64,000 bases of DNA from Micromonospora sp. WMMD1082 (GTDB lineage: Bacteria > Actinomycetota > Actinomycetes > Mycobacteriales > Micromonosporaceae), in contig NZ_JARUBM010000002.1 in the NCBI RefSeq assembly GCF_029626175.1, positions 5,039,001-5,103,000 of the forward strand. Reading direction: 5' to 3'. Below the pieces are notes generated by a model, which did not search any database, was not told the origin of the DNA, and was given only the letters and a program-made list of their open reading frames with translations. Shown piece by piece: positions 1 to 8,860 of the stretch (positions are counted from its first letter, which is position 1; every line of letters starts with the position of its first letter). The position numbers were made by a program, and so were the translations under genes.

Positions 1-2
1 CG

Positions 3-482
3 CAGAGCTGCATCGGCGGCGGGTTCCTCGACGCCTCCTGGGAGGACGTGGCGACGGCGCTGCACGTCTCGACGTACTCCTACAAGTCCCTGGCCATCGC
101 GGCGCTGCCGCTGATGTCGCCGGGCGGCGCGGTGGTCGGGCTGACCTTCGACGCCAGCCAGGCGTGGCAGGTCTACGACTGGATGGGCGTGGCCAAGGCC
201 GGGCTGGAGTCCGTCTCCCGCTATGTCGCCCTGCACCTGGGCAAGCAGGGCATCCGCAGCAACCTGGTGGCCGCCGGTCCGCTGCGCACCATGGCCGCCA
301 AGTCGATCCCCGGCTTCGAACAGTTCGAGGACGCCTGGACCAAGCGGGCTCCGCTGGGCTGGGATCTGACCGACCAGGAGCCGGCCGCCCGCGCCTGCCT
401 GGCGCTGCTGTCGGACTGGTTCCCGGCCACCACCGGTGAGATCGTGCACGTCGACGGCGGCTTCCACGCCATCGGCGCCTAG
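3..482 (+). CDS. fabI: Enoyl-ACP reductase (FabI/InhA type), 3' part only
   Basis: NADH-dependent reductase of the last step of each FAS-II elongation cycle, cytosolic. The 5' end lies outside the window; 159 codons remain. The short-chain dehydrogenase catalytic pair is visible as YDWMGVAK (Tyr and Lys seven residues apart), followed by GIRSNLVAAGP and the C-terminal LLSDWFPATTGEIVHVDGG, which match the InhA/FabI C-terminal third including the substrate loop. A ferrochelatase gene follows 96 bp downstream; inhA followed by a ferrochelatase gene is also the order in mycobacteria, which supports the call. Only the missing N-terminus prevents certainty about cofactor binding. Confidence 0.93.
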   Translation, partial: QSCIGGGFLDASWEDVATALHVSTYSYKSLAIAALPLMSPGGAVVGLTFDASQAWQVYDWMGVAKAGLESVSRYVALHLGKQGIRSNLVAAGPLRTMAAKSIPGFEQFEDAWTKRAPLGWDLTDQEPAARACLALLSDWFPATTGEIVHVDGGFHAIGA

Positions 483-578
483 CCGACTCTCACGCCTGGG
501 CACCGCAGGCAGCCCTGTTAACGGCCGCGACCCGGGGGCGTTGCCGGGTCGCCGCCGGCCACCGGCAAGAATGGGCCC

Positions 579-1610
579 ATGGGGTACGACGCGGTGGTGC
601 TGGTCTCCTTCGGTGGCCCGGAGGGGCCGGACGACGTGCTGCCCTTCCTGCAGAACGTGACGCGGGGCCGGGGCATCCCGCCGCAGCGGCTGGCCGAGGT
701 CGCCGAGCACTACCAGCACTTCGGCGGGGTGTCACCGATCAACCAGCAGTGCCGGGAACTGCTGGCGGCGGTCCGCGCGGACTTCGCCGCCCACGACCTC
801 GACCTGCCGGTGTACTGGGGCAACCGGAACTGGAACCCGATGCTCGCCGACACCGTGGCGCAGATGCGCGACGACGGCGTACGGCGGGCGCTGGCGTTCG
901 TCACCAGCGCCTTCGGCGGATACTCCTCCTGCCGGCAGTACCAGGAGGACATCACCGCCGCCCGGGCGGCGGTCGGCCCGGACGCCCCGGTGATCGAGAA
1001 GCTGCGCCAGTTCTGGGACCATCCCGGCTTCGTCGAGCCGCACGTCGACGCGGTACGCGCGGCGCTGGCCCAGCTCGACCCCGCGCTACGGGACAGCACC
1101 CGGCTCGTCTTCACCGCGCACTCCGTCCCGGTCTCGATGGCCGACAGCGCCGGCCCGCACGGCGGTCGATACACCGCCCAGCTCGCCGAGGCGACCCGGC
1201 TGGTGCACGCGGCGGCGGCCCCGGACCTGCCGTACGACCTGGTCTGGCAGAGCCGCTCCGGCCCGCCGCACGTGCCGTGGCTGGAGCCGGACGTCAACGA
1301 CCACCTGGCCACGCTCGCCGGGCAGGGCGTGACCGCTGTGGTGGTCAGCCCGATCGGCTTCGTCTCCGACCACCTAGAGGTGGTGTGGGACCTCGACACC
1401 GAGGCACTGGACACGGCGAAACAGCTCGGCCTGGACTTCGTCCGCGCCGGCACGCCCGGCACCGACCCGCGTTTCGTGACCATGGTCCGGGAGCTGGTGC
1501 GGGAACGGATCGAGCCGGACGGGGCGGGCCGGCGTCGCCGCCTCGGCGAGCTGCCGATGTGGGACACCTGCCCCACGGTCTGCTGCGTCCCGCCCCGCCG
1601 CCCGGCCTGA
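579..1610 (+). CDS. hemH: Ferrochelatase (coproporphyrin type)
   Basis: Inserts ferrous iron into the porphyrin ring; in actinobacteria the substrate is normally coproporphyrin III (family knowledge; the gene is then also called cpfC). The 343-residue protein has the usual length. Seen in it: the N-terminal VLVSFGGPEG, the block SAFGGYSSCRQYQEDI near residues 110-125, the metal/porphyrin His in FTAHSVP (H181) and the conserved Glu in SDHLEVVWDLD (E267). Three cysteines close to the C-terminus (C331, C335, C336) fit the [2Fe-2S] cluster described for actinobacterial ferrochelatases, but the ligand set is not proven here. ATG 579 has no ribosome site; AAGAAT at 567-572 suggests a leaderless start. 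Confidence 0.95.
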   Translation: MGYDAVVLVSFGGPEGPDDVLPFLQNVTRGRGIPPQRLAEVAEHYQHFGGVSPINQQCRELLAAVRADFAAHDLDLPVYWGNRNWNPMLADTVAQMRDDGVRRALAFVTSAFGGYSSCRQYQEDITAARAAVGPDAPVIEKLRQFWDHPGFVEPHVDAVRAALAQLDPALRDSTRLVFTAHSVPVSMADSAGPHGGRYTAQLAEATRLVHAAAAPDLPYDLVWQSRSGPPHVPWLEPDVNDHLATLAGQGVTAVVVSPIGFVSDHLEVVWDLDTEALDTAKQLGLDFVRAGTPGTDPRFVTMVRELVRERIEPDGAGRRRRLGELPMWDTCPTVCCVPPRRPA

Positions 1611-1665
1611 CCGCCGGTGCTGACCGCCCGTCCTGACTGTTCCGGCGACTCCGACACCCCTGGGA

Positions 1666-2454
1666 ATGACGACCATGCATGACCGTAAACCCGTCGAGAG
1701 TTGGCTCACCGACATGGATGGCGTGCTGGTGCACGAGGGCCAGCCGGTGCCCGGCGCGCCGGAGTTCATCGCCCGGCTGCGTTCCTCCGGCAAGCCGTTC
1801 CTGGTGCTGACCAACAACTCCATCTACACCCCGCGAGACCTGCAGGCCCGGCTGGCCCGGATGGGTCTGGACGTGCCGGAGCAGGCGATCTGGTCGTCCG
1901 CCCTGGCCACCGGGCAGTTCCTGGCGGACCAGCGGCCGGGCGGCACCGCGTACGTGATCGGGGAGGCCGGGCTGACCACGGCCCTGCACGCGGTGGGCTA
2001 CGTGCTCAGCGACTTCGCCCCCGACTACGTGGTGCTGGGGGAGACCCGTACCTACAGCTTCGAGGCGATCACCAAGGCGGTCCGGCTGATCAACGACGGG
2101 GCCCGGTTCATCTGCACCAACCCCGACGCCACCGGCCCGTCCGTCGAGGGTGCCCTGCCGGCCGCCGGCTCGGTCGCCGCGATGATCTCCAAGGCGACCG
2201 GCGTGGAGCCGTACTTCGTCGGCAAGCCGAACCCGATGATGATGCGTTCGGCCCTGAACACGATCAACGCGCACTCGGAGAGCACCGCGATGATCGGCGA
2301 TCGGATGGACACCGACATCCTCTGCGGCCTGGAGGCCGGGCTGGAGACGGTCCTCGTGCTCACCGGGATCAGCACCCGCGCGGAGGCGGAACGCTACCCG
2401 TACCGGCCCTCCCGGATCGTCAACTCCGTCGCCGACCTGATCGACGAGGTCTGA
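1666..2454 (+). CDS. HAD-IIA family phosphatase (NagD-like)
   Basis: Predicted cytosolic phosphatase of the NagD group acting on small phosphorylated metabolites or nucleotides; the substrate cannot be read from the sequence. The 262 residues show HAD motif I as TDMDGVL (nucleophile D16, acid/base D18), motif II as VLTNNS near residue 48, the GKPNP lysine motif with PNPMMM typical of NagD proteins, and the acidic motif GDRMDTDI near residue 210. A C2-type cap domain fits between motifs II and III. ATG 1675 is a possible alternative start, with GGGA nine bases before it. The gene stands alone, facing the next gene tail to tail. Confidence 0.88.
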   Translation: MTTMHDRKPVESWLTDMDGVLVHEGQPVPGAPEFIARLRSSGKPFLVLTNNSIYTPRDLQARLARMGLDVPEQAIWSSALATGQFLADQRPGGTAYVIGEAGLTTALHAVGYVLSDFAPDYVVLGETRTYSFEAITKAVRLINDGARFICTNPDATGPSVEGALPAAGSVAAMISKATGVEPYFVGKPNPMMMRSALNTINAHSESTAMIGDRMDTDILCGLEAGLETVLVLTGISTRAEAERYPYRPSRIVNSVADLIDEV

Positions 2455-2478
2455 CCCCCGCGGCCCCCAGGGGGACCG

Positions 2479-3273
2479 TCAGGGGCGGAGGGGGGCGTTG
2501 CAGGCGGCCACCAGGGCCTGGCGGCAGGCGGCGGTGAGCGGGCGCAGGGCGGCGTCGCGCTGCTGGGCCTCGTGGTTGTTGACCGCGCCGCCCGGTGCCG
2601 CGTGCCCGGCGAGGGCGAGCACCCGGTCGAGCACGGCGGCGCGGGCGAACAGCCGGCGGGCCCGTGGGTCGAACCCGGGCGGCAGGTCGGTGGTGCCGTC
2701 GGGACGGCGCAGCGCCTCCAGGGCTCCGGCCAGCTCCGGGCGCCACTGGGCGACGTCGAGCCGGGTGAGCGCGGCGGTCGTGTCGGCCAGCGCGGCGGCC
2801 AGCTCCGCCTCCGCCTCGGCGGCGCCGGGCAGGGTGAGCGAGGCGGCGGGGGCGTCCGCCGGCAGCGGGTGGACCCGCCAGAGAACCGTCTCGAACGTGT
2901 CCCCGGAGCCGGAGGTGTGCACGCGGACCTCGGGGATCAGGCCCAGCGCGCCGGCGATCACCGCCTCGCCGGCCAGCAGTGCGGCACCGGCGAAGTCGCC
3001 CGGGCCGGGCAGGCCGCGGGGGTCGCCCGGGGCCGGTAGCACCAGCCGGATCTCGTCGGGCGAGAGCTTGGCCAGGGTGGGCAGGGCCTCCCGCAGCGGC
3101 ACGTCCATCCAGGTGCCGGGCGCGTCGGCGACCAGGTGCTCCTCGTCGCCGGCGACCGCACCGGCGACCTCGTCGAAGGGCACGAGCCCGGCGCGCCAGG
3201 CGCGCACCCAGGCAACGAACCGGCTCGACCGGCGCGGCGCGAGGATGGCCGCACCCGCAGCGGGGGTGGACAT
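2479..3273 (-). CDS. Hypothetical actinobacterial protein
   Basis: A 264-residue, Ala/Leu/Pro-rich soluble protein with no signal peptide or membrane segment that I can see. I do not recognise a catalytic motif. The start at MSTPAAGAA is preferred; an extension to about 3324 is open but reads like antisense of a non-coding stretch. The middle contains LPTLAKLSPDEIRLVLPAPGDPRG in two conserved-looking blocks, suggesting a folded domain rather than a random frame. Its 3' end faces the HAD phosphatase gene 24 bp away. The upstream gap contains a palindromic repeat shared with other gaps in this window. Function unknown. Confidence 0.6.
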   Translation of the reverse strand: MSTPAAGAAILAPRRSSRFVAWVRAWRAGLVPFDEVAGAVAGDEEHLVADAPGTWMDVPLREALPTLAKLSPDEIRLVLPAPGDPRGLPGPGDFAGAALLAGEAVIAGALGLIPEVRVHTSGSGDTFETVLWRVHPLPADAPAASLTLPGAAEAEAELAAALADTTAALTRLDVAQWRPELAGALEALRRPDGTTDLPPGFDPRARRLFARAAVLDRVLALAGHAAPGGAVNNHEAQQRDAALRPLTAACRQALVAACNAPLRP

Positions 3274-3339
3274 GCCGAAAGAGTACGTGGTGACGCCCGC
3301 CCCTGTCTCGACTGCCGCGCCCACACCTCCCCGTCGCGC

Positions 3340-3410
3340 CGATCATGCAGTTGTACTGGGCGGTTCGCGGTGTTCACGGCTTTTTGCCGGATGCCACAAC
3401 CGCATGATCG
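3340..3410. repeat. Intergenic palindrome, copy A
   Basis: Arms at 3340-3354 and 3396-3410 (CGATCATGCAGTTGT against a reverse complement differing at one base) enclose about 41 bases. The same arm core GATCnTGCAnTT occurs at 20500, 41643 and 58884. This copy lies between two divergent genes rather than at 3' ends. Confidence 0.75.
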
Positions 3411-3464
3411 GAGGCCGTGGGTGGGGGAGGGGTGTGTCGGAGGGCGGGGTGCGGGTGGGTGGAT

Positions 3465-3470
3465 TAGCTT
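3465..3470 (+). promoter_or_regulatory. -10-like hexamer of a probable leaderless start
   Basis: TAGCTT ends eight bases before ATG 3479 and no Shine-Dalgarno sequence is present, so the transcript probably begins at the start codon. Confidence 0.5.
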
Positions 3471-3478
3471 GGGTGGGT

Positions 3479-4291
3479 ATGGGGCGGCGGTATGGCGATG
3501 ACGTGTTGGCGGGGGACTGGCGGCGCCGGAGGGTGACCCCTGAGGTCGACGCCGAACCGGGCCTCGTGGTCGAGGACGCCGAATCGGGGTTCTGCGGTGC
3601 GGTGGTCGGCTTCGACTCCGGCGCGGTCGTGCTGGAGGACCGGCACCGGCGGCGGCGCAACTTCCCACTGCTGCCGGCCGCGTTCCTGCTCGACGGTCAC
3701 GCGGTCACGCTGCGTCGCCCCGCCCGGCCCCCGGTGCCGGCGGCCCGGCGCCGCACCGCGTCGGGCTCGGTGGCGGTGGACGGGGCACCCGCCCGGGTCG
3801 CCCGGGCCAGCCGGATCTGGGTGGAGGGCGGGCACGACGCCGCCCTGGTCGAGCGGATCTGGGGCGACGACCTGCGCGTCGAGGGCGTGGTCGTGGAGCC
3901 GCTGTCGGGCATCGACGCCCTCGACGCCGAGGTACGCGACTTCGGCCCCGGACCGGGTCGGCGGCTCGGCGTGCTGGTCGACCACCTGGTGCCCGGCTCC
4001 AAGGAGAGCCGCATCGTGGCCCGGGTCGACTCCCCGTACGTCCTCGTCACCGGCCACCCGTACGTCGACGTGTGGCAGGCGGTGAAGCCGTCGGCGCTGG
4101 GCATCGCGGCGTGGCCGGTGGTGCCACCGGGGCGGCCGTGGAAGGAGGGCGTCTGCGCCGCGCTCGGCGTCGCCGAACCGGCCGACATGTGGCGGCACAT
4201 CCTGTCCAGGGTGAACACGTTCGCCGACGTGGAGACGCCATTGATCAACGCGATGGAGCGGTTGATCGACTTCGTGACCGAGCCCGCGTGA
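3479..4291 (+). CDS. DUF3097 family protein
   Basis: A 270-residue protein of the actinobacterial DUF3097 family, whose function is unknown. It starts MGRRYGDDVLAGDW and continues with VEAEPGL-like and VVEDAESGFCGAVVGF segments that are hallmarks of this family; a DRHRRRRNFPLLPAAF block follows near residue 60. The C-terminal half (LGVLVDHLVPGSKESRI, VTGHPYVDVWQAVKP) is well conserved in the family as I know it. The reading frame stays open far upstream, but ATG 3479 begins exactly where family members begin and is preceded by a TAGCTT hexamer. The next gene starts 63 bp downstream and may be cotranscribed, although a hexamer at 4312-4317 suggests its own promoter. Confidence 0.9.
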   Translation: MGRRYGDDVLAGDWRRRRVTPEVDAEPGLVVEDAESGFCGAVVGFDSGAVVLEDRHRRRRNFPLLPAAFLLDGHAVTLRRPARPPVPAARRRTASGSVAVDGAPARVARASRIWVEGGHDAALVERIWGDDLRVEGVVVEPLSGIDALDAEVRDFGPGPGRRLGVLVDHLVPGSKESRIVARVDSPYVLVTGHPYVDVWQAVKPSALGIAAWPVVPPGRPWKEGVCAALGVAEPADMWRHILSRVNTFADVETPLINAMERLIDFVTEPA

Positions 4292-4354
4292 GCCGCGACG
4301 GCGCGGACCGCTACCGTGGACGGCCAGGTCCCTAACACCCCCGGGGGTGCGCCC

Positions 4355-5629
4355 TTGAGCCGGTTCCAACAGCTGCGGCAGCGGCTGCGCCAGGCGTACG
4401 AGACGGGACGTGAGTCGGTGCGTGCGGCCCGTGAGCGGGAGCGCATCCGGCGTGCGGAGGATGCGGACGGGCTGATCCCCGAACCCGAGCCCGTCCGGCC
4501 CGCGGACGACGGTGCCCTGTCGACGACGAGCCGCGACGACGCGGACGTGCCCCGGGCGCTGCGGATCGCCGCCGCCTGGTCGTGGCGGCTCATCGTCATC
4601 GGGATCGTCGGCTGGGCGTTGCTGCGGGTCCTGGGTGCCGTCCGCATCGTCATCGTCCCGTTGCTGGTGGCGTTGCTGCTCGCCGCGTTGCTCGCGCCGG
4701 CCGTCGGTTGGCTGCTGCGCGCCCGGTTCCCCCGCACGCTGGCCACCGCGGTGGTCCTGATCGGCGGGCTGGCCGCGGTGGTCGGCACGCTGACCCTGGT
4801 GGTCAACCAGTTCATCGTGGGTCTGCCCGAGCTGAGTTCCAGCGCCGCGGCCGGCATCGGGCAGATCCAGAACTGGCTGCGGGACGGCCCGCTGAACCTC
4901 TCCGACGGGCAGCTCAACCGGTACATCGAGGCCGGGCAGAGCTGGATCAACGAGAACTCCCAGGCGTTGACCAGCGGTGCGATCTCCACCGCGGGCACCG
5001 TGGTCGAGTTGTTCACCGGCGCCCTGCTGGTGCTGTTCGCCACGTTCTTCTTCCTCCGGGACGGTGGCCGGATCTGGCGGTTCCTCGTGGGGCTGTTCCC
5101 GGTGGCCGCCCGCTGGCGGGTCGACGACGCCGGGCGCGCCTCCTGGCTGACCCTGGTGGCCTACGTGCGAGCCACGGTGCTGGTGGCCTTCATCGACGCG
5201 ATGGGCATCGGGATCGCGCTCGTGCTGTTCGACGTGCCGTTCGCCTTCCCGCTGGCCGCCCTGGTGTTCCTCGGTGCGTTCATCCCGATCGTCGGTGCGA
5301 CGCTGTCCGGAGCGGTGGCGGTCCTGGTCGCGCTCGTCGACGGCGGCTGGGTCACCGCGCTGATCATCTTCGGGGCGGTGATCGTGGTGCAGCAGGTGGA
5401 GGGGAACGTCCTCCAACCGTGGATCATGGGCCGGGCGGTGGCCCTGCACCCGCTGCCCGTCGTCCTGGCGGTGACCGCCGGGGTGGTGCTGGAGGGCATC
5501 GTCGGCGCGCTCGTCGCCGTACCACTGATCGCCGTGCTCAACACCGCCGTACGCCGCCTGGCCCGCCGCCGGCCGGATCCGCCGTCACCGGTCCCGGAGG
5601 CGGTGGTGGTCAGGTCGACCCCGCCCTGA
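4355..5629 (+). CDS. AI-2E family (PerM-like) membrane transporter
   Basis: Predicted inner-membrane exporter of the AI-2E/PerM family; the real substrate is unknown in most members. From TTG 4355 the protein has 424 residues. An acidic and basic N-terminal tail of about 75 residues is followed by membrane segments (LIVIGIVGWALLRVLGAV; IVPLLVALLLAALLAPAVGW), a soluble loop with the family's amphipathic helices, then a C-terminal bundle containing FLGAFIPIVGATLSG and VVQQVEGNVLQPWIMG, the signature of the family. A GTG at 4316 is in frame, but the -10-like TACCGT at 4312-4317 would put the transcript start downstream of it; GGGGG eight bases before the TTG supports 4355. Confidence 0.85.
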   Translation: MSRFQQLRQRLRQAYETGRESVRAARERERIRRAEDADGLIPEPEPVRPADDGALSTTSRDDADVPRALRIAAAWSWRLIVIGIVGWALLRVLGAVRIVIVPLLVALLLAALLAPAVGWLLRARFPRTLATAVVLIGGLAAVVGTLTLVVNQFIVGLPELSSSAAAGIGQIQNWLRDGPLNLSDGQLNRYIEAGQSWINENSQALTSGAISTAGTVVELFTGALLVLFATFFFLRDGGRIWRFLVGLFPVAARWRVDDAGRASWLTLVAYVRATVLVAFIDAMGIGIALVLFDVPFAFPLAALVFLGAFIPIVGATLSGAVAVLVALVDGGWVTALIIFGAVIVVQQVEGNVLQPWIMGRAVALHPLPVVLAVTAGVVLEGIVGALVAVPLIAVLNTAVRRLARRRPDPPSPVPEAVVVRSTPP

Positions 5630-5648
5630 GGTGCCGGCCGGGCGCCGG

Positions 5649-6968
5649 TCAGGGTTCGTCATCGGGGGTACGGGTGAAGACGAAGGTGGCGATGTCGAGC
5701 GCGACGGGATGGCCGGCCGCGTCCCGCGACACCGTCAGCACCTCGCCGTTCTCGATGCCGCTGACGCCACGCCACCGGTCGGTGCCCGCCGGGGCGTAGC
5801 GGCTGATCCGGTCGCCGCGCACCGTGCCGACCAACTCCCCGGTGTCGCGGTCCCAGCTGAGGTCGAGCGGGGTGCCCATCCACCACCACCGGCCGGTGAG
5901 CGGGGCGAGGTCGGCCGGGGGCGGGGTGTCGACCGGGCGCCACGGGTGGGCCGGTGCCGGCTCGGCGTCGAGCACCCGGGTCAGGACCCGGTGGCCGAGC
6001 GCGCCGAGGGAGCCGGTGCGGAAGCCGTACGAGTTGGCGAAGCCGACGATGCCGGTGCGGCTGCGGCGGTGCACGGCCAGGGCGGCGACGTAGCCGGGCA
6101 TCGAGCCGCCGTGCCCGACGTGGATCCGGTCCCCCAGGCGGGTCAGCTGGATCCCGAGGCCGTATCCGCCGCGCCAGGATTCGAGGTCGCTGAGGACCAC
6201 CGGGGCACACATCTCGTCGAGGGTGCCCGGGGCGAGCACGGCCGGGTCGGGGTCGGCGAGGAAGGCCGCCCAGCGGGCGAGGTCCGTCGCGGTGGACCAG
6301 AGCTGCCCGGCCGGGGCCATCGCCCCGCTGTCGGTACGCGGCTCCTCCCGCAGGGTGCCGTGCCACGGGTGCACCACGTAGCCCCGGGCGAACGGCTCGG
6401 CGGCCGCGTACGTGGTGCGCTGCATGTCCAGCGGCGCGAGGATCCGCTCGTGCACCAGCCGCGCCCACGGCGTACCGGTGAGCCGCTCCAGCACCCCGCC
6501 GAGCAGCCCGTACGCCAGGTTGGAATAGTGCCACGCGCGGTGCGGCGGGTACGCGATCTTCGCGGCGGAGAACCCGGCCAGCAGGGTGGCCAGGTCGACG
6601 CCCTCGCTGCGTTCCCACCACGGACCGTCGGGCTCGCGTTGCAGGCCGCCGGCGTGCCCGAGCAGCTGCCGCAGCGTGACCTCGCCGGCGGCGCTCACCT
6701 CGGGCAGGTGCCGCCGCAGCGGGTCGGCCAGCGCCAGGCGGCCGGCGTCGCGTTCCTGCATGAGCAGCACGGCGGTCATCGTCTTGGTGATCGAGCCGAC
6801 GCGGTACTGCAGGTCGGCGTCGGGTCGGGGGTGCGTGCCGGCCGTGGCCAGGTGTGCCAGCGTGCCGTCGCGCACCACGCCGACGACCAGCGACGGGACG
6901 TGGTTGGCGGCCTGCGCGTCGGCCACCAGGGCGTCGACCTGCCGGGCGGTCTCGGGCAGCAGGGGCAA
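5649..6968 (-). CDS. Serine hydrolase, beta-lactamase/class C-like family
   Basis: Penicillin-binding-protein-like serine hydrolase of the AmpC/esterase EstB type (PF00144). From TTG 6968 it has 439 residues. The active-site motif SITK holds the nucleophile S59 and K62, the second motif is YSN (Y148, N150), and HGG stands in for KTG near residue 285. The last 110 residues form a smaller domain with WWMGTPLDLSW, seen in many stand-alone hydrolases of the family. No signal peptide is evident, so a cytosolic esterase or peptidase role is as likely as beta-lactam hydrolysis. The start was placed at TTG because GGGAGG lies five bases upstream; ATG 7010 is an alternative. Confidence 0.85.
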   Translation of the reverse strand: MPLLPETARQVDALVADAQAANHVPSLVVGVVRDGTLAHLATAGTHPRPDADLQYRVGSITKTMTAVLLMQERDAGRLALADPLRRHLPEVSAAGEVTLRQLLGHAGGLQREPDGPWWERSEGVDLATLLAGFSAAKIAYPPHRAWHYSNLAYGLLGGVLERLTGTPWARLVHERILAPLDMQRTTYAAAEPFARGYVVHPWHGTLREEPRTDSGAMAPAGQLWSTATDLARWAAFLADPDPAVLAPGTLDEMCAPVVLSDLESWRGGYGLGIQLTRLGDRIHVGHGGSMPGYVAALAVHRRSRTGIVGFANSYGFRTGSLGALGHRVLTRVLDAEPAPAHPWRPVDTPPPADLAPLTGRWWWMGTPLDLSWDRDTGELVGTVRGDRISRYAPAGTDRWRGVSGIENGEVLTVSRDAAGHPVALDIATFVFTRTPDDEP

Positions 6969-7052
6969 CGGGGCCTCCCTCGATAGGAGCGGTATCGGGC
7001 CTACGATCATGACAGTTCGATGACACGTGCGTTGCCATGTCACGATCGTGGT

Positions 7053-7523
7053 GTGGATGCCGTGCTGTGGATCGTGCTGGGTGTGGTATTGGCGGTCGCT
7101 GAGATCTTCACGGCGACGCTATTCTTGATCATGTTCGCGGTCGGTGCGTTCGCCGCTGCCGGCGCCGCCGCGCTCGGTGCGCCGGTGGCGGTGCAGGCGG
7201 TGGTCTTCGCCGCGGTGTCGGCGTTGACCGTGCTCGCCGCGCGTCCGGTCATCCAGCGGCACAAGCAGACGGCGATGGAGAGCGGCGACACCGCGTTCGG
7301 CGTGGAGGCGATCGAGGGTTCCACCGCCCTGGTGCTGGAGCAGGTCGATGCCGACCAGGGCAGGGTGAAGATCGACGGCGAGTTGTGGAGCGCCCGCGCG
7401 TACGACGCCACCCAGGTTTTCGCACCCGGCGAACGGGTGCAGGTTATCCAGGTCAAGGGAGCGGTAGCCCTGGTCTGGCGGGACGTTTCGACGCCCGGTG
7501 AGCTACCCGAAGCGGAAAGGTGA
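7053..7523 (+). CDS. NfeD family membrane protein
   Basis: A 156-residue NfeD-like protein that partners SPFH/stomatin proteins in membrane microdomain organisation (family knowledge). Three hydrophobic stretches cover about residues 3-75 (LWIVLGVVLAVAEIFTATLF first), followed by a soluble beta-barrel domain of the OB type with GSTALVLEQVDADQGRVKIDG and RVQVIQVKGAVALVW. GTG 7053 gives the usual short N-terminus; CACGAT six bases upstream suggests a leaderless start, while ATG 7020 is open in frame. The SPFH partner begins five bases after the stop, so the two form an operon. Confidence 0.88.
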   Translation: MDAVLWIVLGVVLAVAEIFTATLFLIMFAVGAFAAAGAAALGAPVAVQAVVFAAVSALTVLAARPVIQRHKQTAMESGDTAFGVEAIEGSTALVLEQVDADQGRVKIDGELWSARAYDATQVFAPGERVQVIQVKGAVALVWRDVSTPGELPEAER

Positions 7524-7527
7524 ACGG

Positions 7528-8637
7528 ATGGAATTCGTATTCCCCGTCCTATTGATAGCCGTGGCGCTGATCTCGGTGATCACTCTGGCCAAGTCGGTGC
7601 GGATCGTGCCGCAGCAGCGTCAGGACGTGGTCGAGCGGCTCGGTCGGTACAAGCGCACCCTGAACCCGGGGCTGAACATCCTCGTGCCGTTCGTGGACGC
7701 GGTGCGTACCAAGGTCGACATGCGCGAGCAGGTGGTGAGCTTCCCGCCGCAGCCGGTGATCACCTCGGACAACCTCGTCGTGTCGATCGACACCGTCCTC
7801 TACTTCAAGGTCGTGGACTCCGTCCGGGCCACCTACGAGATCTCCAACTTCCTCCAGGCGATCGAGCAGCTCACCGTCACCACCCTGCGTAACGTGATCG
7901 GTTCGCTGGACCTGGAGCGCGCGCTGACCAGCCGCGAGGAGATCAACCGGCACCTCTCCGGCGTGCTGGACGAGACGACCGGACGGTGGGGCATCAAGGT
8001 GACCCGGGTCGAGATCAAGGCGATCGAGCCGCCGCCGAGCATCCGCGACTCGATGGAGAAGCAGATGCGCGCCGAGCGGGACCGCCGGGCCGCGATCCTG
8101 AACGCCGAGGGCCACAAGCAGTCGCAGATCCTCTCCGCCGAGGGTGAGAAGCAGGCGGCGGTGCTGCGCGCCGACGGTGACCGGCAGGCCCGCATCCTCC
8201 AGGCCGAGGGCCAGGCCAAGGCGATCCGGACCGTGTTCGACGCCATCCACCAGGCCAACCCGAGCCAGAAGGTGCTCGCGTACCAGTACCTCCAGGCCCT
8301 GCCGCAGATCGCCAACGGCACGGCGAACAAGGTGTGGATCGTGCCGGCCGAGTTGACCAAGGCCCTGGAGGGCATGGGCGGCGCACTCGGTGGGCTGAGC
8401 CAGATGGTCGGCGACGCCCCGAGCAAGGAGGCCTCCGACGACGCCAGCGCGGTCGAGCGGGAGGCCGCCGAGGCGGCGCAGGCCGCCGCCCTGGCGGCCC
8501 AGGAGATCCACGACGAGGTACGCGTCGCCGAGGCGCAGGCCACCGGCGGCACGGGGCCGCAGGGGCTACCCGCCCCGGAGCCGGTCTCGCCGGCGAGCCT
8601 GGTCAACGATCCGGCCGACCAGCGCGAGCGGGGCTGA
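7528..8637 (+). CDS. SPFH/band 7 (stomatin-prohibitin) family protein
   Basis: Membrane-anchored scaffold protein of the QmcA/stomatin type, 369 residues. One N-terminal membrane anchor (residues 2-22) is followed by the band 7 domain: VRIVPQQRQDVVERLGRY, PGLNILVPFVD and RNVIGSLDLERALTSREEIN. A long helical region (about residues 180-245) rich in repeated ILxAEGxKQ units should form a coiled coil used for oligomerisation. The C-terminal 90 residues are acidic and Ala-rich and probably disordered. It follows its NfeD partner with a five-base gap and has AAAGG before ATG 7528. A strong hairpin at 8645-8676 ends the operon. Confidence 0.92.
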   Translation: MEFVFPVLLIAVALISVITLAKSVRIVPQQRQDVVERLGRYKRTLNPGLNILVPFVDAVRTKVDMREQVVSFPPQPVITSDNLVVSIDTVLYFKVVDSVRATYEISNFLQAIEQLTVTTLRNVIGSLDLERALTSREEINRHLSGVLDETTGRWGIKVTRVEIKAIEPPPSIRDSMEKQMRAERDRRAAILNAEGHKQSQILSAEGEKQAAVLRADGDRQARILQAEGQAKAIRTVFDAIHQANPSQKVLAYQYLQALPQIANGTANKVWIVPAELTKALEGMGGALGGLSQMVGDAPSKEASDDASAVEREAAEAAQAAALAAQEIHDEVRVAEAQATGGTGPQGLPAPEPVSPASLVNDPADQRERG

Positions 8638-8644
8638 TCCAACG

Positions 8645-8676
8645 CCGGCCCGGACCGCTGCGGCGGTTCGGGCCGG
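8645..8676 (+). terminator. Hairpin terminator of the nfeD-SPFH operon
   Basis: Fourteen-base arms 8645-8658 and 8663-8676 with a TGCG loop; two positions pair as wobble or mismatch. It lies eight bases after the SPFH stop codon. No T-run follows, as usual in this G+C range. Confidence 0.65.
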
Positions 8677-8860
8677 TTCCGGCCGTTCGGGCCGGCTCGC
8701 GGCCGTTACGCGCTCGGCGCTCGGCGGCACCACGGGCAAATGCGAGAAAGACTCATGAGGCGCTCCGGTGCCTGTCACGATCGCTGTTGAGGCGGGTGGT
8801 GACCAGGCATCGGGGCGCCTCGGCGTGTCCCGGCACCGCCCGTGGTGAGCGAGGTGACGC

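Noticed and set aside
3464..5449. Long minus-strand open frame over DUF3097 and the AI-2E gene
   Set aside because: Low-complexity Asp/Arg/His-rich translation, antisense to two genes with clear family signatures.
7009..7023. Four-codon ORF (MTVR) ending in ATGA before nfeD
   Set aside because: Looks like the two leaderless upstream ORFs, but it is too short to separate from chance, lacks a properly spaced hexamer, and the better nfeD start is GTG 7053.
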